Shown: positions 33,611 through 42,412, counted from the first letter of the stretch. The stretch: DNA of 64,000 bases from Devosia neptuniae (GCF_025452235.1 NZ_CP104965.1:3096501-3160500); one strand, 5' to 3'. A program made the numbers and translations. Notes: generated from the letters alone by a model not told the origin.

Positions 33611-34665
33611 GAAGCCGCCTCGCCAATCAGGGTCACGTCATCGGGCGCGATGGAGAGGGAAACCGTTTCGCCCAGCGCAGGCAGCTTGCCGGCATGGGTG
33701 GGCAGGTCAGCGACGATGGTGCGCTCGCCCACCCGAACGGTGAGGGTCAGCAACTGGCCGCGATAGACCAGATGTTCAACCACGCCGCTGAAATGGTTCG
33801 GACCTTGGTCGCCCAGCACAATGCGGTGTGGCCGGACCAGCAGGCGCACGGCTGTCCCGGCGGGAACGGGCTCGCTAAAGGCGAGGCGGCCGAAGCCGGG
33901 AATATCGGCCTGGCCGTCGCTGGCGGTGCCGGAGAAGAAATTGCCGGCGCCGATAAAGCCAGCGACGAATTCGGTGGCCGGGCGGTCAAAGACTTCACGC
34001 GGTGTGCCGATCTGCTCGATACGGCCGGCCGACATCACCGCCATGCGGTCGGCCATGGAGAGCGCTTCGTCCTGATCATGGGTGACAAAGATCGAGGTGA
34101 CGCCGGTGCGCGCCTGGATGTCGCGGATTTCGTCGCGCATTTCCTCGCGCAGCTTGGCGTCGAGATTAGACAGCGGTTCGTCGAGCAGCAGCAGATCGGG
34201 TTCGATGACCAGCGAGCGGGCAATGGCGCAGCGCTGTTGCTGACCGCCCGAGAGCTGGGTGATGCGGCGTTCGCCATAGCCGGAAAGCTTGACCAGATCG
34301 AGCGCCCGGACCACCCGATCAGCCCGTTCGGCCTTGGGCACGCCGCGCATTTCGAGGCCGAAAGCGACATTTTCGGCGACGTTCATATGCGGAAACAGGG
34401 CATAGGACTGGAACACCATGCCCATATTGCGCCGATAGACCGGCAGTTGGGCGATGTCGCGCCCTTCGAGCAGGATGCGGCCTGAACTTGGCGCGATGAG
34501 CCCGGCCACCATGCGCAATATCGTGGTCTTGCCGCAGCCCGAAGGGCCGAGAAGGGCGAGCATTTCGCCCTTCTGCAGGTTGAAGTCGACATGGTCGACC
34601 GACGAGGCCGTGCTGCCCGGATAGGTCTTCGTCAGGCTTTCGACGATGAGGTGGGAATCGGGCAT
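33607..34665 (-). CDS. ABC transporter ATP-binding protein, PotA type
   Basis: A 352-residue ATPase. Walker A GPSGCGKTT, Q-loop VFQSYALFPHMNVAENVAFGL, signature LSGGQQQRCAIARSLVIEPD, Walker B LLLLDEPLSNLD, switch VTHDQDEALSMAD, and a C-terminal TOBE domain (VRPHRIVLGD, about residues 260-345). The TOBE domain marks the PotA/MalK/FbpC group. It lies 13 nt behind the binding-protein gene. Confidence 0.92.
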   Translation of the reverse strand: MPDSHLIVESLTKTYPGSTASSVDHVDFNLQKGEMLALLGPSGCGKTTILRMVAGLIAPSSGRILLEGRDIAQLPVYRRNMGMVFQSYALFPHMNVAENVAFGLEMRGVPKAERADRVVRALDLVKLSGYGERRITQLSGGQQQRCAIARSLVIEPDLLLLDEPLSNLDAKLREEMRDEIRDIQARTGVTSIFVTHDQDEALSMADRMAVMSAGRIEQIGTPREVFDRPATEFVAGFIGAGNFFSGTASDGQADIPGFGRLAFSEPVPAGTAVRLLVRPHRIVLGDQGPNHFSGVVEHLVYRGQLLTLTVRVGERTIVADLPTHAGKLPALGETVSLSIAPDDVTLIGEAAS

Positions 34666-34678
34666 CGGCTCAATAGTC

Positions 34679-35743
34679 CTAGTTAAACGCGATGACTTCG
34701 CGGTTGATGCGCTGGATCCAGTCCGAATAGACCGTGGCGATATAGGGCCAGTCTAGGCTGGTCTGGGCGGCCTGGGCTTCCTTGCTGCCATAGATGCGGG
34801 CGGCAACGGCATCGGTGAGTTCCACCTTGGAATTGACCGGACCATAGAAGCTCTGTTCGGCAAAGGTGGCCTGGGCTTCAGCGCTCAGCGCATAATTGAT
34901 GAACAGCTGGGCGGCTTCCGCGTTCTTGGAGCCTTCGACCAGATTGATCGTGTTGGTCTGGCCGATGCTGCCTTCCTTGGGTGCGGAAATGCCGATAATG
35001 CCGCCCTGGGTGTCATGCAGATATTGCGCCCGGCCATTCCAGCAGATGGAGAGATCGACTTCCCCGCTCTGCACTACGGCATAGCAATCGGGCGCCGGGT
35101 CCCAGGTCAGCACATTGGGCGCGAATTCATTGATCGCGGCGATGGCCGGATCGATGCTTTCTTTGTAATCGGTGCCGGCGATCTTATCGAGAATGGGGAT
35201 CAGGATCACACCACGGGTATCGGCGAGGCGGGCGGCGATGCGGCCCTGATATTTGGGGTCCTTGAGATCGGTCCAGCTGGTGGGCGGCTCGGAGACGGTC
35301 TCTGTATTGTAGAGGATAACCAGATTGTCCTGCGAGAAGGCGATATTGCGATCTTCCCCGATCCGGGCCCAGTCGGGCGTGTCGGCGAGGTTGGTGACCA
35401 CGGCCGGGTCGAGCGGGGCAAACAGGCCCTCGGCATTGCCCTTGATGGCGACGGCAACGTCGATCAGCGCCACGTCGACGGTCGGATCAGCCTTTTGCAG
35501 GGTCAGCAGCGCCAGCGTTTCAGCCGAATTCTTGGACTGCTCATAGGTGACTTCAATGCCCGGATGCTGGGCCTTGAACGGCTCGATGATGAACTTCTGA
35601 TAATTGTCGGCGAAGACGCCTGAAAAGCCCACAATGTGGACGCTGCCAGTGGTGGCGTCCTGCGCCATGGCGATGCCGCCGAGGGTGAAGGCGGTTGCCG
35701 CGGCGAGGATGGCAGTCAGGTGGCGGATGGTCGGTCGGGTCAT
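34679..35743 (-). CDS. ABC transporter substrate-binding protein, PotD-like
   Basis: A 354-residue periplasmic binding protein. The signal peptide LTAILAAATAFTLGGIAMAQD cleaves after about residue 27. The mature part has VHIVGFSGVFADNYQKFIIEPFKAQHPGIEVTYEQ, SQDNLVILYNTETVSEPPTSWTDLKDPKYQGRIA and EGSIGQTNTINLVEGSKNAEAAQLFINYALS, the PotD/AfuA pattern. Polyamine-specific acidic residues could not be verified. First transporter gene after the dipeptidase-like gene (24-nt gap). Confidence 0.9.
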   Translation of the reverse strand: MTRPTIRHLTAILAAATAFTLGGIAMAQDATTGSVHIVGFSGVFADNYQKFIIEPFKAQHPGIEVTYEQSKNSAETLALLTLQKADPTVDVALIDVAVAIKGNAEGLFAPLDPAVVTNLADTPDWARIGEDRNIAFSQDNLVILYNTETVSEPPTSWTDLKDPKYQGRIAARLADTRGVILIPILDKIAGTDYKESIDPAIAAINEFAPNVLTWDPAPDCYAVVQSGEVDLSICWNGRAQYLHDTQGGIIGISAPKEGSIGQTNTINLVEGSKNAEAAQLFINYALSAEAQATFAEQSFYGPVNSKVELTDAVAARIYGSKEAQAAQTSLDWPYIATVYSDWIQRINREVIAFN

Positions 35744-35767
35744 GATGTCGTCTCCAAGGGATGTCAG

Positions 35768-36781
35768 TTAGCCGCGTGGTGTCCAGGCCGCGCCGAGAAC
35801 GCGCAGCCAATTGCCGCCGAGCAGTTTTGTGATGGTTGCCTCGCTCCAGCCGCGCGCCAGCATGCGGGCGGTGAGGTTTGGCATGTCGGTCATCCGGCGA
35901 ATGCCCTCGGGCTTGTTGATCTTGACCGAGCCAAATTCAGTCAGCGTGCGTGCCGTGCCCTTGTCGCGATTGGCCCAGAGCAGCCAGTCGCTGGGGCGGG
36001 GCCGGTCGAGAGAAAAGTCGGTGCCGATGCCGACATGGTCTTCGCCAATCAGATTGATCACATGCTCCATGGCGTCGAGCACGTCTTCGACCGTGGCGTC
36101 ATTGCCGGCGGCAAGGCCGGGCGCGAAGAGGCTGATGCCGACAAGGCCGCCCTTTTCGGCGCAGGCCTGGAACAGATGATCGGGCTTGTTGCGCTTCACA
36201 TTGTGCAGGGCGCGCGGCAGGACGTGGGAAATACAGACCGGCCCCTTGGCATAGGCGATAGCATCGGCGCTGGTCTTGTCGCCGACATGGCTCAAATCAC
36301 ACAGCACGCCGACGCGGCCCATTTCATCCAGCACTTCGCGGCCGAAACCGGTGAGGCCGCTATCGTTTTCTTCCAGATATCCGGCGCCGGAATAGTTCTG
36401 GGTATTATAGGTCAGCTGCATGATGCCGACGCCCAGATCCTTGAAGATCTCGACATAGTCGAGCTTGTCTTCGAGCGGGGACGTGTTCTGCCAACCGATG
36501 ATGATGCCGGTCTTGTTCTCGGCCTTGGCGGCGTGGATATCGGCTACGCTGCGCACCGGGCGGATGATATCGGCATGCTCGCGCAGGAAGTGTTTCCACT
36601 GCGAAACATAGTCGATGCCTTCGCGGAAGTTCTCCCACAGCACAGTCGAGACATTGACCGCGGTGAGCCCGCCGGCGCGCATTTCCTCAAAGATCGGCCG
36701 GCCCCAGAGCGAGGTCTGCAGGCCATCGACGATGATCGAGCGATCATGCAGGGCTTGGGCTTGTTCGGGGACTTGGCTCAT
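35768..36781 (-). CDS. Membrane dipeptidase (M19)-family homologue with altered metal site
   Basis: A 337-residue amidohydrolase-fold protein of the renal dipeptidase family (COG2355-like). The conserved late motifs are present: VLCDLSHVGDKTSADAI and VCISHVLPRALHNVKRN carry the two His ligands, and GIGTDFSLDRP follows. The early HxD motif (usually DGHNDxP) reads DGLQTSLWG, and the usual EGG segment reads GWQN, so His, Asp and the bridging Glu appear to be replaced. It may bind one metal, use a different chemistry, or be non-catalytic. The real start is ATG 36781 (MSQVPEQAQ), overlapping the upstream stop by 1 nt; the longer frame runs into the isomerase gene. Confidence 0.85.
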   Translation of the reverse strand: MSQVPEQAQALHDRSIIVDGLQTSLWGRPIFEEMRAGGLTAVNVSTVLWENFREGIDYVSQWKHFLREHADIIRPVRSVADIHAAKAENKTGIIIGWQNTSPLEDKLDYVEIFKDLGVGIMQLTYNTQNYSGAGYLEENDSGLTGFGREVLDEMGRVGVLCDLSHVGDKTSADAIAYAKGPVCISHVLPRALHNVKRNKPDHLFQACAEKGGLVGISLFAPGLAAGNDATVEDVLDAMEHVINLIGEDHVGIGTDFSLDRPRPSDWLLWANRDKGTARTLTEFGSVKINKPEGIRRMTDMPNLTARMLARGWSEATITKLLGGNWLRVLGAAWTPRG

Positions 36782-37401
36782 CAGAAGGTTTCCTTGGAAT
36801 GCTGCGTGGCGCCCAGGGCGCGGGCGACAAAGTCCAGCCGGTCCTGGCCCCAGAACAGTTCGTCGCCGACCACATAGGTCGGCGTGCCGAAAATGCCGCG
36901 CCGTTCGGCCTCGGCGAGATTGTCGTGCCACTGCGCAATGATGGCCTCGGGTTGCGGGTCTCGCACCAACGCGGCCCCTTCGGCCCCGATGGTGGCCAGG
37001 GCCAGCTCGCGCAGTGTATCGAGATCGGCAATGTCGCGGTCCTCGGCCCATAGCGCGCGCTGGATGGCGAAGGAGAAGGCAAACGCATCCAGCCCCGCCT
37101 GCTGCGCTGATATCACCGCCTGGGCGGCGGGTTCGACGGTGCGGCAGGGATAGAATCTAGGCGTCAGGTTGAGCGGAATATCGAGGAATTTGCGCCAACG
37201 ATCGAGTTCGACCGCGTGGTAGTTCTGCCGGCTGTCGGGCCTGGTGCGCAGTGGAATGCCGCCATTGGCCTCGATGATGCGGATGGGGCGCAGCACCAAT
37301 TTGGCGCCGGCCGCCTCGGCAATGTTTTTGGCGCGCTGGGCGCCGAAATAGGCCCAGGGCGAGGAAATGCCGTAAAATATCTGCAGGACTGGTTCGCTCA
37401 T
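36781..37401 (-). CDS. DsbA-like 2-hydroxychromene-2-carboxylate isomerase-family protein
   Basis: A 206-residue thioredoxin-fold protein of the kappa-class GST/HCCA isomerase group. It begins LQIFYGISSPWAYFGAQR, where the active-site position carries Ser-Pro-Trp instead of a CxxC, as in glutathione-dependent isomerases. GIFGTPTYVVGDELFWGQDRLDFVARAL near the C-terminus is the cis-Pro motif. It isomerises aromatic ring-cleavage intermediates or conjugates glutathione. The stop overlaps the dipeptidase-like start by 1 nt and the start overlaps the flavoprotein gene by 4 nt. Confidence 0.88.
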   Translation of the reverse strand: MSEPVLQIFYGISSPWAYFGAQRAKNIAEAAGAKLVLRPIRIIEANGGIPLRTRPDSRQNYHAVELDRWRKFLDIPLNLTPRFYPCRTVEPAAQAVISAQQAGLDAFAFSFAIQRALWAEDRDIADLDTLRELALATIGAEGAALVRDPQPEAIIAQWHDNLAEAERRGIFGTPTYVVGDELFWGQDRLDFVARALGATQHSKETF

Positions 37402-38843
37402 GCGGACAGCACCTCCTCATCAGCGTCAATCCATTCGTCACCGAGAAGCTCGGGCACGGCAAAGTCGCGAAACGCCTGCAGGTGCACGGCGCGGTCTTCG
37501 ACAAAGAGCGAGCGGGCGATCGCTTGGGCGAGACGAGTGGCGCCTTCGCCGATTGACGGAATGCCGCTGGTAATCTTGCCGTGGGTGAGAACCGCCGGAT
37601 AGGCAAAGCAGAAGATGTTGGAAATGGCGGGCGGCGCGTTGTCGCGCGGCAGGAATTGGAAGCCTGGGCCGAGATAGGGCATGGCCGCAAGGCCGGGATG
37701 CTCCTCACCGGCCGGTGGCCGGTAAGCGTCTGCCCAGCGCCGGATGAATGGCGCGATGGTGGCAAATTCCGGTCGGCCGGCGAAATCGACGGCAAAGCCG
37801 GTGGCGAAAATGATGAAATCCGTCGCGTACTTGCCCTTGGGGGTGGTGATTTCCACCATCCCGCCATGCTCTTCGAGCTTTTCAATGGGGCTCGCCAGAT
37901 GGAAGTGGGCGTTGGCGTGACGGGTGACCCGCAAGACGCTATGGCGCGGCGGGGGAATCTGGGCGCGCTCGCCTTCGACCATATAGGCCCATTTGGCCGC
38001 GTCAGGCAGGCCGAGATAGCCATAGGTCATGCCCCGGCTGCCGACACCGCTGAATTTGTCCACGCGCGGAATGTCGGCACGGCGGATGAAGATGTCCACT
38101 CGCGCCGCACCCGCCTCTAAGGCCGCTGCTGCGTTGTCCATAGCGGATGCGCCGGCGCCCACTACAGCGACGCGCTTTCCCTTGAGTGCCACCATGTCGA
38201 TGCGTTCGGAACTATGCGCGTAATAACGGGCCCTCAGGCCTTTTGCCACCTCGGGCAGTCCGGGCGTGCCGAGCCCGTCGATGCCCGTTGCAAGCACGGC
38301 GCGCCGGGCGAGGAGGGTGCCTGGCCTGCCGGCTCTATCGAGGCTCAAGGCGATAAGGCCATCATCACGCAGGGTCACGGCGGTAATGGCGGTGTCGTTT
38401 TGCACTGGCAAACCGAGCACCTGCCGGTACCAAACCAGGTATTCCATCCACATAGGGCGTGGAATGAGGCTCATCTCTGTGAAGGCCTGGGCGCCATACT
38501 GTGCCTCGAACCAGGCACGGAAGGTGAGGGATGGCACACCGAGGGCCGGGCCGGCCGCATCCTTGCGGGTGCGAAGCGTTTCCATGCGGGCGGAGGTGAT
38601 CCAGGGACCTTCTTGGCCGGCAGGTGCGCGATCGAAGGCTCGAACGGCATCAACGCCGATATTGCGCAGCGCAGCAGTGGTAACCAAGCCCAACATGCCG
38701 GCACCGATCACCGCCACGTCAAGAACTCGCTCGCCGCGTTCCACGCGGGCTGGAACCCAAGGCTTGGCCGGCAGGTTGAGCCAGCCTAGATCTTGCCTCA
38801 GGCGCTCTTCGAGTTCTCGTAGCGGTGCGGTGTAAGCGGTCAT
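37398..38843 (-). CDS. FAD-dependent oxidoreductase of the flavin monooxygenase type
   Basis: A 481-residue flavoprotein and the first gene of this long operon. An N-terminal FAD motif VAVIGAGMLGLVTTAAL at about residues 43-59 and an NADPH motif VAVVGAGASAMDNAAAAL at about 224-241 are typical of flavin-containing/Baeyer-Villiger monooxygenases, with the late motif FIIFATGFAVDF. It is expected to oxygenate a heteroatom or ketone using NADPH and oxygen. A Baeyer-Villiger reaction would give an ester, a possible substrate for the esterase encoded at the far end of the operon; this is inference. The promoter must lie in the 207-nt gap at 38844-39050. Confidence 0.85.
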   Translation of the reverse strand: MTAYTAPLRELEERLRQDLGWLNLPAKPWVPARVERGERVLDVAVIGAGMLGLVTTAALRNIGVDAVRAFDRAPAGQEGPWITSARMETLRTRKDAAGPALGVPSLTFRAWFEAQYGAQAFTEMSLIPRPMWMEYLVWYRQVLGLPVQNDTAITAVTLRDDGLIALSLDRAGRPGTLLARRAVLATGIDGLGTPGLPEVAKGLRARYYAHSSERIDMVALKGKRVAVVGAGASAMDNAAAALEAGAARVDIFIRRADIPRVDKFSGVGSRGMTYGYLGLPDAAKWAYMVEGERAQIPPPRHSVLRVTRHANAHFHLASPIEKLEEHGGMVEITTPKGKYATDFIIFATGFAVDFAGRPEFATIAPFIRRWADAYRPPAGEEHPGLAAMPYLGPGFQFLPRDNAPPAISNIFCFAYPAVLTHGKITSGIPSIGEGATRLAQAIARSLFVEDRAVHLQAFRDFAVPELLGDEWIDADEEVLSA

Positions 38844-39050
38844 ATCAGTTCAGTGCTGTGATAACCTCATTATGCATATTTAGAATTGTCATTGCTCTAG
38901 GATGTGTCAAACGAATTTTCTAGTTGGTCACCGGCGTGTAGAAAAACGCCCTGCCCATTGGAAGATTCTTGGGAGAATTAAGCTGAACCGCGTTTAACGG
39001 CCTCAGCGCCTGACAGGCATGGCGGAGGCCGATCGCGGGCCGTCGGCTGA

Positions 39051-39611
39051 TCAAGCGTTTCGCTGGCGATACCGGCTGGCGCCCCAGCGTGATGTCAGCA
39101 GGAACAATGCTGCGGCCGCAGCCACGAACATGCCAAGCCGCACGAACTGCGGTGCCACGTCGTCTTCGGCGGCAAACCAGAAGTTCGCCAGCAGCCCATA
39201 GGCGGCGAGCTGGTAGAGAATAGCGACGCCGAAAAAGCCCAGCACGGCGCGCCGGTCCAGCCAGCATGCACACAGGCATAGCCCCGCAAAGAACCAGAAA
39301 TGCATGTCTTGATAGAGCTGCAGGCCATCGAGATGGAGCGGCAGGGTGGTCATGGTCAACAGGGTAATCTGGGCGGCCAGTGCCATGCTGGAAACTACCG
39401 GCACGGCGCCATTCTGCCGCCGCCGGCGCCAGTAGAAGGTTGGCAAGGCAGCCACTAGGAGGCCGCCTGCCAGCATGAGGAGCGAGGGCAGCGGGCCCTC
39501 GATCAGCCAGTTCAGGCCGGCCAGCAGCACCGGAAGGATCCAGAGCAGGGCGATGAAACCATTCTCAAGTCGCCCTCGCTGGGGCCCAGATTCAGTCGCG
39601 TTCAAAGTCAT
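39051..39611 (-). CDS. Predicted membrane protein resembling a chemoreceptor sensor domain
   Basis: A 186-residue protein with about five to six hydrophobic segments (near 17-35, 43-58, 74-90, 100-115, 123-142, 158-174). The block LYQDMHFWFFAGLCLCACWLDRRAVLGFFGVAIL resembles the membrane sensor half of some alphaproteobacterial methyl-accepting chemotaxis proteins, but no HAMP or signalling domain follows. It may be a stand-alone sensor or a truncated receptor. It lies 27 nt behind the MHYT-GGDEF-EAL gene and is probably cotranscribed. No closer assignment is possible. Confidence 0.7.
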   Translation of the reverse strand: MTLNATESGPQRGRLENGFIALLWILPVLLAGLNWLIEGPLPSLLMLAGGLLVAALPTFYWRRRRQNGAVPVVSSMALAAQITLLTMTTLPLHLDGLQLYQDMHFWFFAGLCLCACWLDRRAVLGFFGVAILYQLAAYGLLANFWFAAEDDVAPQFVRLGMFVAAAAALFLLTSRWGASRYRQRNA

Positions 39612-39638
39612 GCAGATACCCCCAAGGATCAGATGAAA

Positions 39639-41744
39639 TCAGGCCGAACGAGCGATCAAATTCATTTCTACGGTCTCGGCGCGGACGATCACGACGGCCT
39701 GTGCCGCCACGTTGTGTCCGGTCAGGGTCAACTGGCCGCTGGTAACGATCTGCTGCAGCGGGGCAGGGCGGCCAAACAGATAGCCCTGCGCCTCATCGCA
39801 GCCCTCGGTGGTCAGCAGCGCCAATTGGCCATGCGTCTCGATACCCTCGGCCAGAACCGGAATTTCGAGACTTTTGCCCAGTGCCAGCACGGCGCGAATA
39901 ATGGCCTTGGCCTGGGGGCTCGATTCCACCTCGCTCATGAATGAGCGATCGAGCTTGATCTTGTCGAAGGGGAAGGCCCGCAGCGTGTCGAGCGATGAAT
40001 AGCCGGTGCCGAAATCGTCGAGCGCAATGTTCACGCCCAATTCCTTGATCTGGCGCAGCATATGCAGTGAACGTTCCTTGTCGGCAAAGATCGTCGACTC
40101 GGTCAATTCCAGTTCCAGCCGGTCAGGCGCCAGCCCGGTTTCGCGCAGCACTTCCATGACCAGTTTGGGCAGGTCGGTATGGGCAAACTGCACCGGGGAG
40201 AGATTGACCGCCACCTTGTAGGGCGGCTCCCATGAGGCAGCCCTGGCGCAGGCGGTGCGCAATACCCATTCGCCCATCTGCAGGATAAGCCCGTTTTCCT
40301 CGGCCAGCGGGATGAACTCGGTCGGCGGAATAAAGCCCCGTTGCGGATGCTCCCAACGCAGCAACGCTTCGTAGCCGCGGATTTCGCCGGTCGTCAGCGA
40401 AGTCTGCACCTGATAGTGCACGTCGAGCTGGTTGCTCTCGAGCGCCTCGCGCAGTTCGCCCGCCAGATTGCGGCGCGCCCTGACCATTTCGTCCATGGAT
40501 CGTTCGTAAAAGCAGACGGCGCGGGTGATATCGGCCTTGGCGCGATACATGGCCAGATCGGCATTGTTGACCAGCGCTTCTTTGTCGGTCGCATTATCGG
40601 GATAGATGGCCACGCCCATGCTGGCACCGGGAATGACCTCGAAATCATCGAGACGAATGGGCTTGAACAGGGCCGTTTCGAGCCGCGACAGGAAATTGGG
40701 CAGCTCGGCCGGGCCCTGCATGCGATAGATCGCTGCGAATTCATCGCCGCCGAGCCGGGCTGCAAACTCGCCCTCGCCCAGCAGCTTGTTCATGCGCCGC
40801 GCCAGCACCTGCAGCACTTCGTCACCGGTGCCGTGGCCGTGCAGATCGTTGATCTCCTTGAAGCGATCCAGATCAATGCCGATCAAGGCGACCTTGCCGC
40901 CGGTCTCGGCCGCCAGATCGATTTCGTGGTCGAGATGATCGTTGAAGCTGGCCCGGTTCGGCAGGCCGGTAAGGCTGTCGCTCATCGCCATATGGCGCAG
41001 TTGCTCGTAGGATTCGGCACGCATGCTGCCATCGATCAGGTAGCTGGCGGCGCCCGCTCCCAGAATGACCAGTGCGACGCCCGCCACAGCAATTGCCAGG
41101 GCCTGCAAGGCGGACGGATTGGAGAATGAGCCGTCGATCAGCATCGGGGAGACCTGGAACGCCGTCATGCCGGTAAAATGCAGGCTGACAATCGCCAGCA
41201 CCAGCACGCCTGTTGCCAGATACTTGTCCGCCCAGGAGACGCGGCGCATCGCCAGGTGCAATGCCAGCGCGGAAAACACCACTGACAGCACGATCGAGGC
41301 CACCAGATAGTCCATGTCCCACGACACCAGACCCTGCACGCGATAGGCCATCATGCCGGTATAGTGCATCGCGACGATTGCGGCCCCGACAACCGCTCCA
41401 CCCAGCGCCGGCGCCAGCCGCGTCAAACCGCTTGCCGCCAGGATAAACCCCAGCTGTACGCCCAGCATGGCGATCAGCAGCGATACAATGGTCATGACCG
41501 GATCAAAACCGACCGGGGCGCCGGGATCATAGGCGAGCATGGCAATGAAATGGGTGCACCAGATCGCCGAACCCGCCGCCACCGCGGTCAGGAAATGCCA
41601 GCCGGCCCGCTGCAGGCCGGTGGTATTGGCGGCGCGATTGAACAGGCGAATAGTGGCCGAAGAGCCGGCCAGGCAGACCAGTGCCGCTACGGCCACCAAC
41701 CAGATATTGTGGTCATAAAATACGCAACCCAGCACAGTCATCAT
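39639..41744 (-). CDS. MHYT-GGDEF-EAL cyclic-di-GMP signalling protein
   Basis: A 701-residue membrane protein. Residues about 1-240 form the seven-helix MHYT sensor with repeats WCTHFIAMLAY, VAMHYTGMMAY and SLHFTGMTAF, thought to bind copper and sense diatomic gases. The GGDEF domain (about 260-420) keeps RLGGDEF, so it could make c-di-GMP; a classic RxxD inhibitory site is not seen. The EAL domain (about 435-690) keeps YEALLRW, NLSPVQF, LELTES and LDDFGTGYSSL, so it could also degrade it. Start uncertain: ATG 41744 is used, with a TTG at 41765 in frame. It may govern the exopolysaccharide operon nearby. Confidence 0.92.
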   Translation of the reverse strand: MMTVLGCVFYDHNIWLVAVAALVCLAGSSATIRLFNRAANTTGLQRAGWHFLTAVAAGSAIWCTHFIAMLAYDPGAPVGFDPVMTIVSLLIAMLGVQLGFILAASGLTRLAPALGGAVVGAAIVAMHYTGMMAYRVQGLVSWDMDYLVASIVLSVVFSALALHLAMRRVSWADKYLATGVLVLAIVSLHFTGMTAFQVSPMLIDGSFSNPSALQALAIAVAGVALVILGAGAASYLIDGSMRAESYEQLRHMAMSDSLTGLPNRASFNDHLDHEIDLAAETGGKVALIGIDLDRFKEINDLHGHGTGDEVLQVLARRMNKLLGEGEFAARLGGDEFAAIYRMQGPAELPNFLSRLETALFKPIRLDDFEVIPGASMGVAIYPDNATDKEALVNNADLAMYRAKADITRAVCFYERSMDEMVRARRNLAGELREALESNQLDVHYQVQTSLTTGEIRGYEALLRWEHPQRGFIPPTEFIPLAEENGLILQMGEWVLRTACARAASWEPPYKVAVNLSPVQFAHTDLPKLVMEVLRETGLAPDRLELELTESTIFADKERSLHMLRQIKELGVNIALDDFGTGYSSLDTLRAFPFDKIKLDRSFMSEVESSPQAKAIIRAVLALGKSLEIPVLAEGIETHGQLALLTTEGCDEAQGYLFGRPAPLQQIVTSGQLTLTGHNVAAQAVVIVRAETVEMNLIARSA

Positions 41745-41783
41745 GGTCGTTTGAACTTTCGACAATCTTCGCCGGCTTAGGTT

Positions 41784-41797
41784 GGCGTACGTACGCC
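41784..41797. promoter_or_regulatory. Perfect 14-bp palindrome before the MHYT gene
   Basis: GGCGTACGTACGCC is a perfect palindrome 40 nt upstream of the MHYT gene's ATG and within the 242-nt gap shared with the divergent DUF2200 gene. It may be an operator; no matching regulator gene is adjacent. Confidence 0.45.
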
Positions 41798-41986
41798 TTT
41801 ATCCCGAGATCAGTTGAAAGTTGATGAATAGAGTTATGTATTTCTGGTTACTTTATCCGACAAACATCTTGGGCGATCGCAGTGACGGTGCCACCAACTA
41901 CCAAGCAAGCAGTTTGAAAACCTTTTTCGGTCCGACCGCATCGGTTATCCTGGTGCGACGCTCCGTTGTGCCGCCAGGGAGGACGC

Positions 41987-42355
41987 ATGAAAAAGCACCG
42001 CGTTTACGCAATCAGCGTCGCGAGCGTCTATCCGCACTATCTGGCCAAGGCAGAGAAAAAGGGGCGCACCAAAGCGGAGGTCGACGAAATCATTTGCTGG
42101 CTGACCGGGCATAGCCAACAGACGCTGGACGAGGAGCTGGCAAAGCAAACCAGCTTCGAGGATTTCTTCGCGCAAGCGCCCAGGCTGAACCCGGCGCGGA
42201 CACTGATCACCGGAATGATCTGTGGTTACCGCGTGGAGGACATCGAAGAACCGCTCATGCGCGAACTGCGCTATCTCGACAAGCTGATCGACGAACTCGC
42301 CAAGGGCCGGCCCATGGAAAAGATCCTGCGCAAACAGCCTGGCCCTTCGGACTGA
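41987..42355 (+). CDS. DUF2200 family protein
   Basis: A 122-residue soluble protein. The conserved opening [35 protein letters not shown] identifies DUF2200, a family of small proteins of unknown function in proteobacteria and other groups. [40 protein letters not shown] ends the domain. AGGGAGG upstream of ATG 41987 fixes the start; the slightly longer open frame from 41966 has no suitable site. It is divergent from the MHYT gene and convergent with the kinase gene. No function can be given. Confidence 0.85.
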   Translation: MKKHRVYAISVASVYPHYLAKAEKKGRTKAEVDEIICWLTGHSQQTLDEELAKQTSFEDFFAQAPRLNPARTLITGMICGYRVEDIEEPLMRELRYLDKLIDELAKGRPMEKILRKQPGPSD

Positions 42356-42365
42356 GAGCCATCGT

Positions 42366-42388
42366 CCCCCTCCCGCAGGGGGAGGGGG
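42366..42388. terminator. C/G-rich inverted repeat between convergent genes
   Basis: A 9-bp stem (42366-42374 with 42380-42388) with a 5-nt loop lies between the stops of the DUF2200 gene (42355) and the kinase gene (42413). It could serve both directions. There is no T-run; it may also be a dispersed intergenic repeat. Confidence 0.45.
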
Positions 42389-42412
42389 GCAGATCGAGAA
42401 CCGCCCAGGCAC

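Noticed and set aside
34679..35743. Assignment as a true spermidine/putrescine binding protein
   Set aside because: Only class-level similarity to PotD is visible; the neighbouring enzymes do not fit polyamine metabolism.
36782..37051. N-terminal extension of the dipeptidase-like protein
   Set aside because: It is an out-of-frame reading of the isomerase gene; MSQVPEQ at 36781 gives the family length.
38920..39279. A 119-residue minus-strand frame before the flavoprotein gene
   Set aside because: Arg-rich shadow overlapping the membrane-protein gene in another frame, with no motif.
42366..42388. A CRISPR- or REP-like repeat
   Set aside because: Only a single copy of this C/G inverted repeat was noticed, so it is treated as a terminator-like structure between convergent genes.
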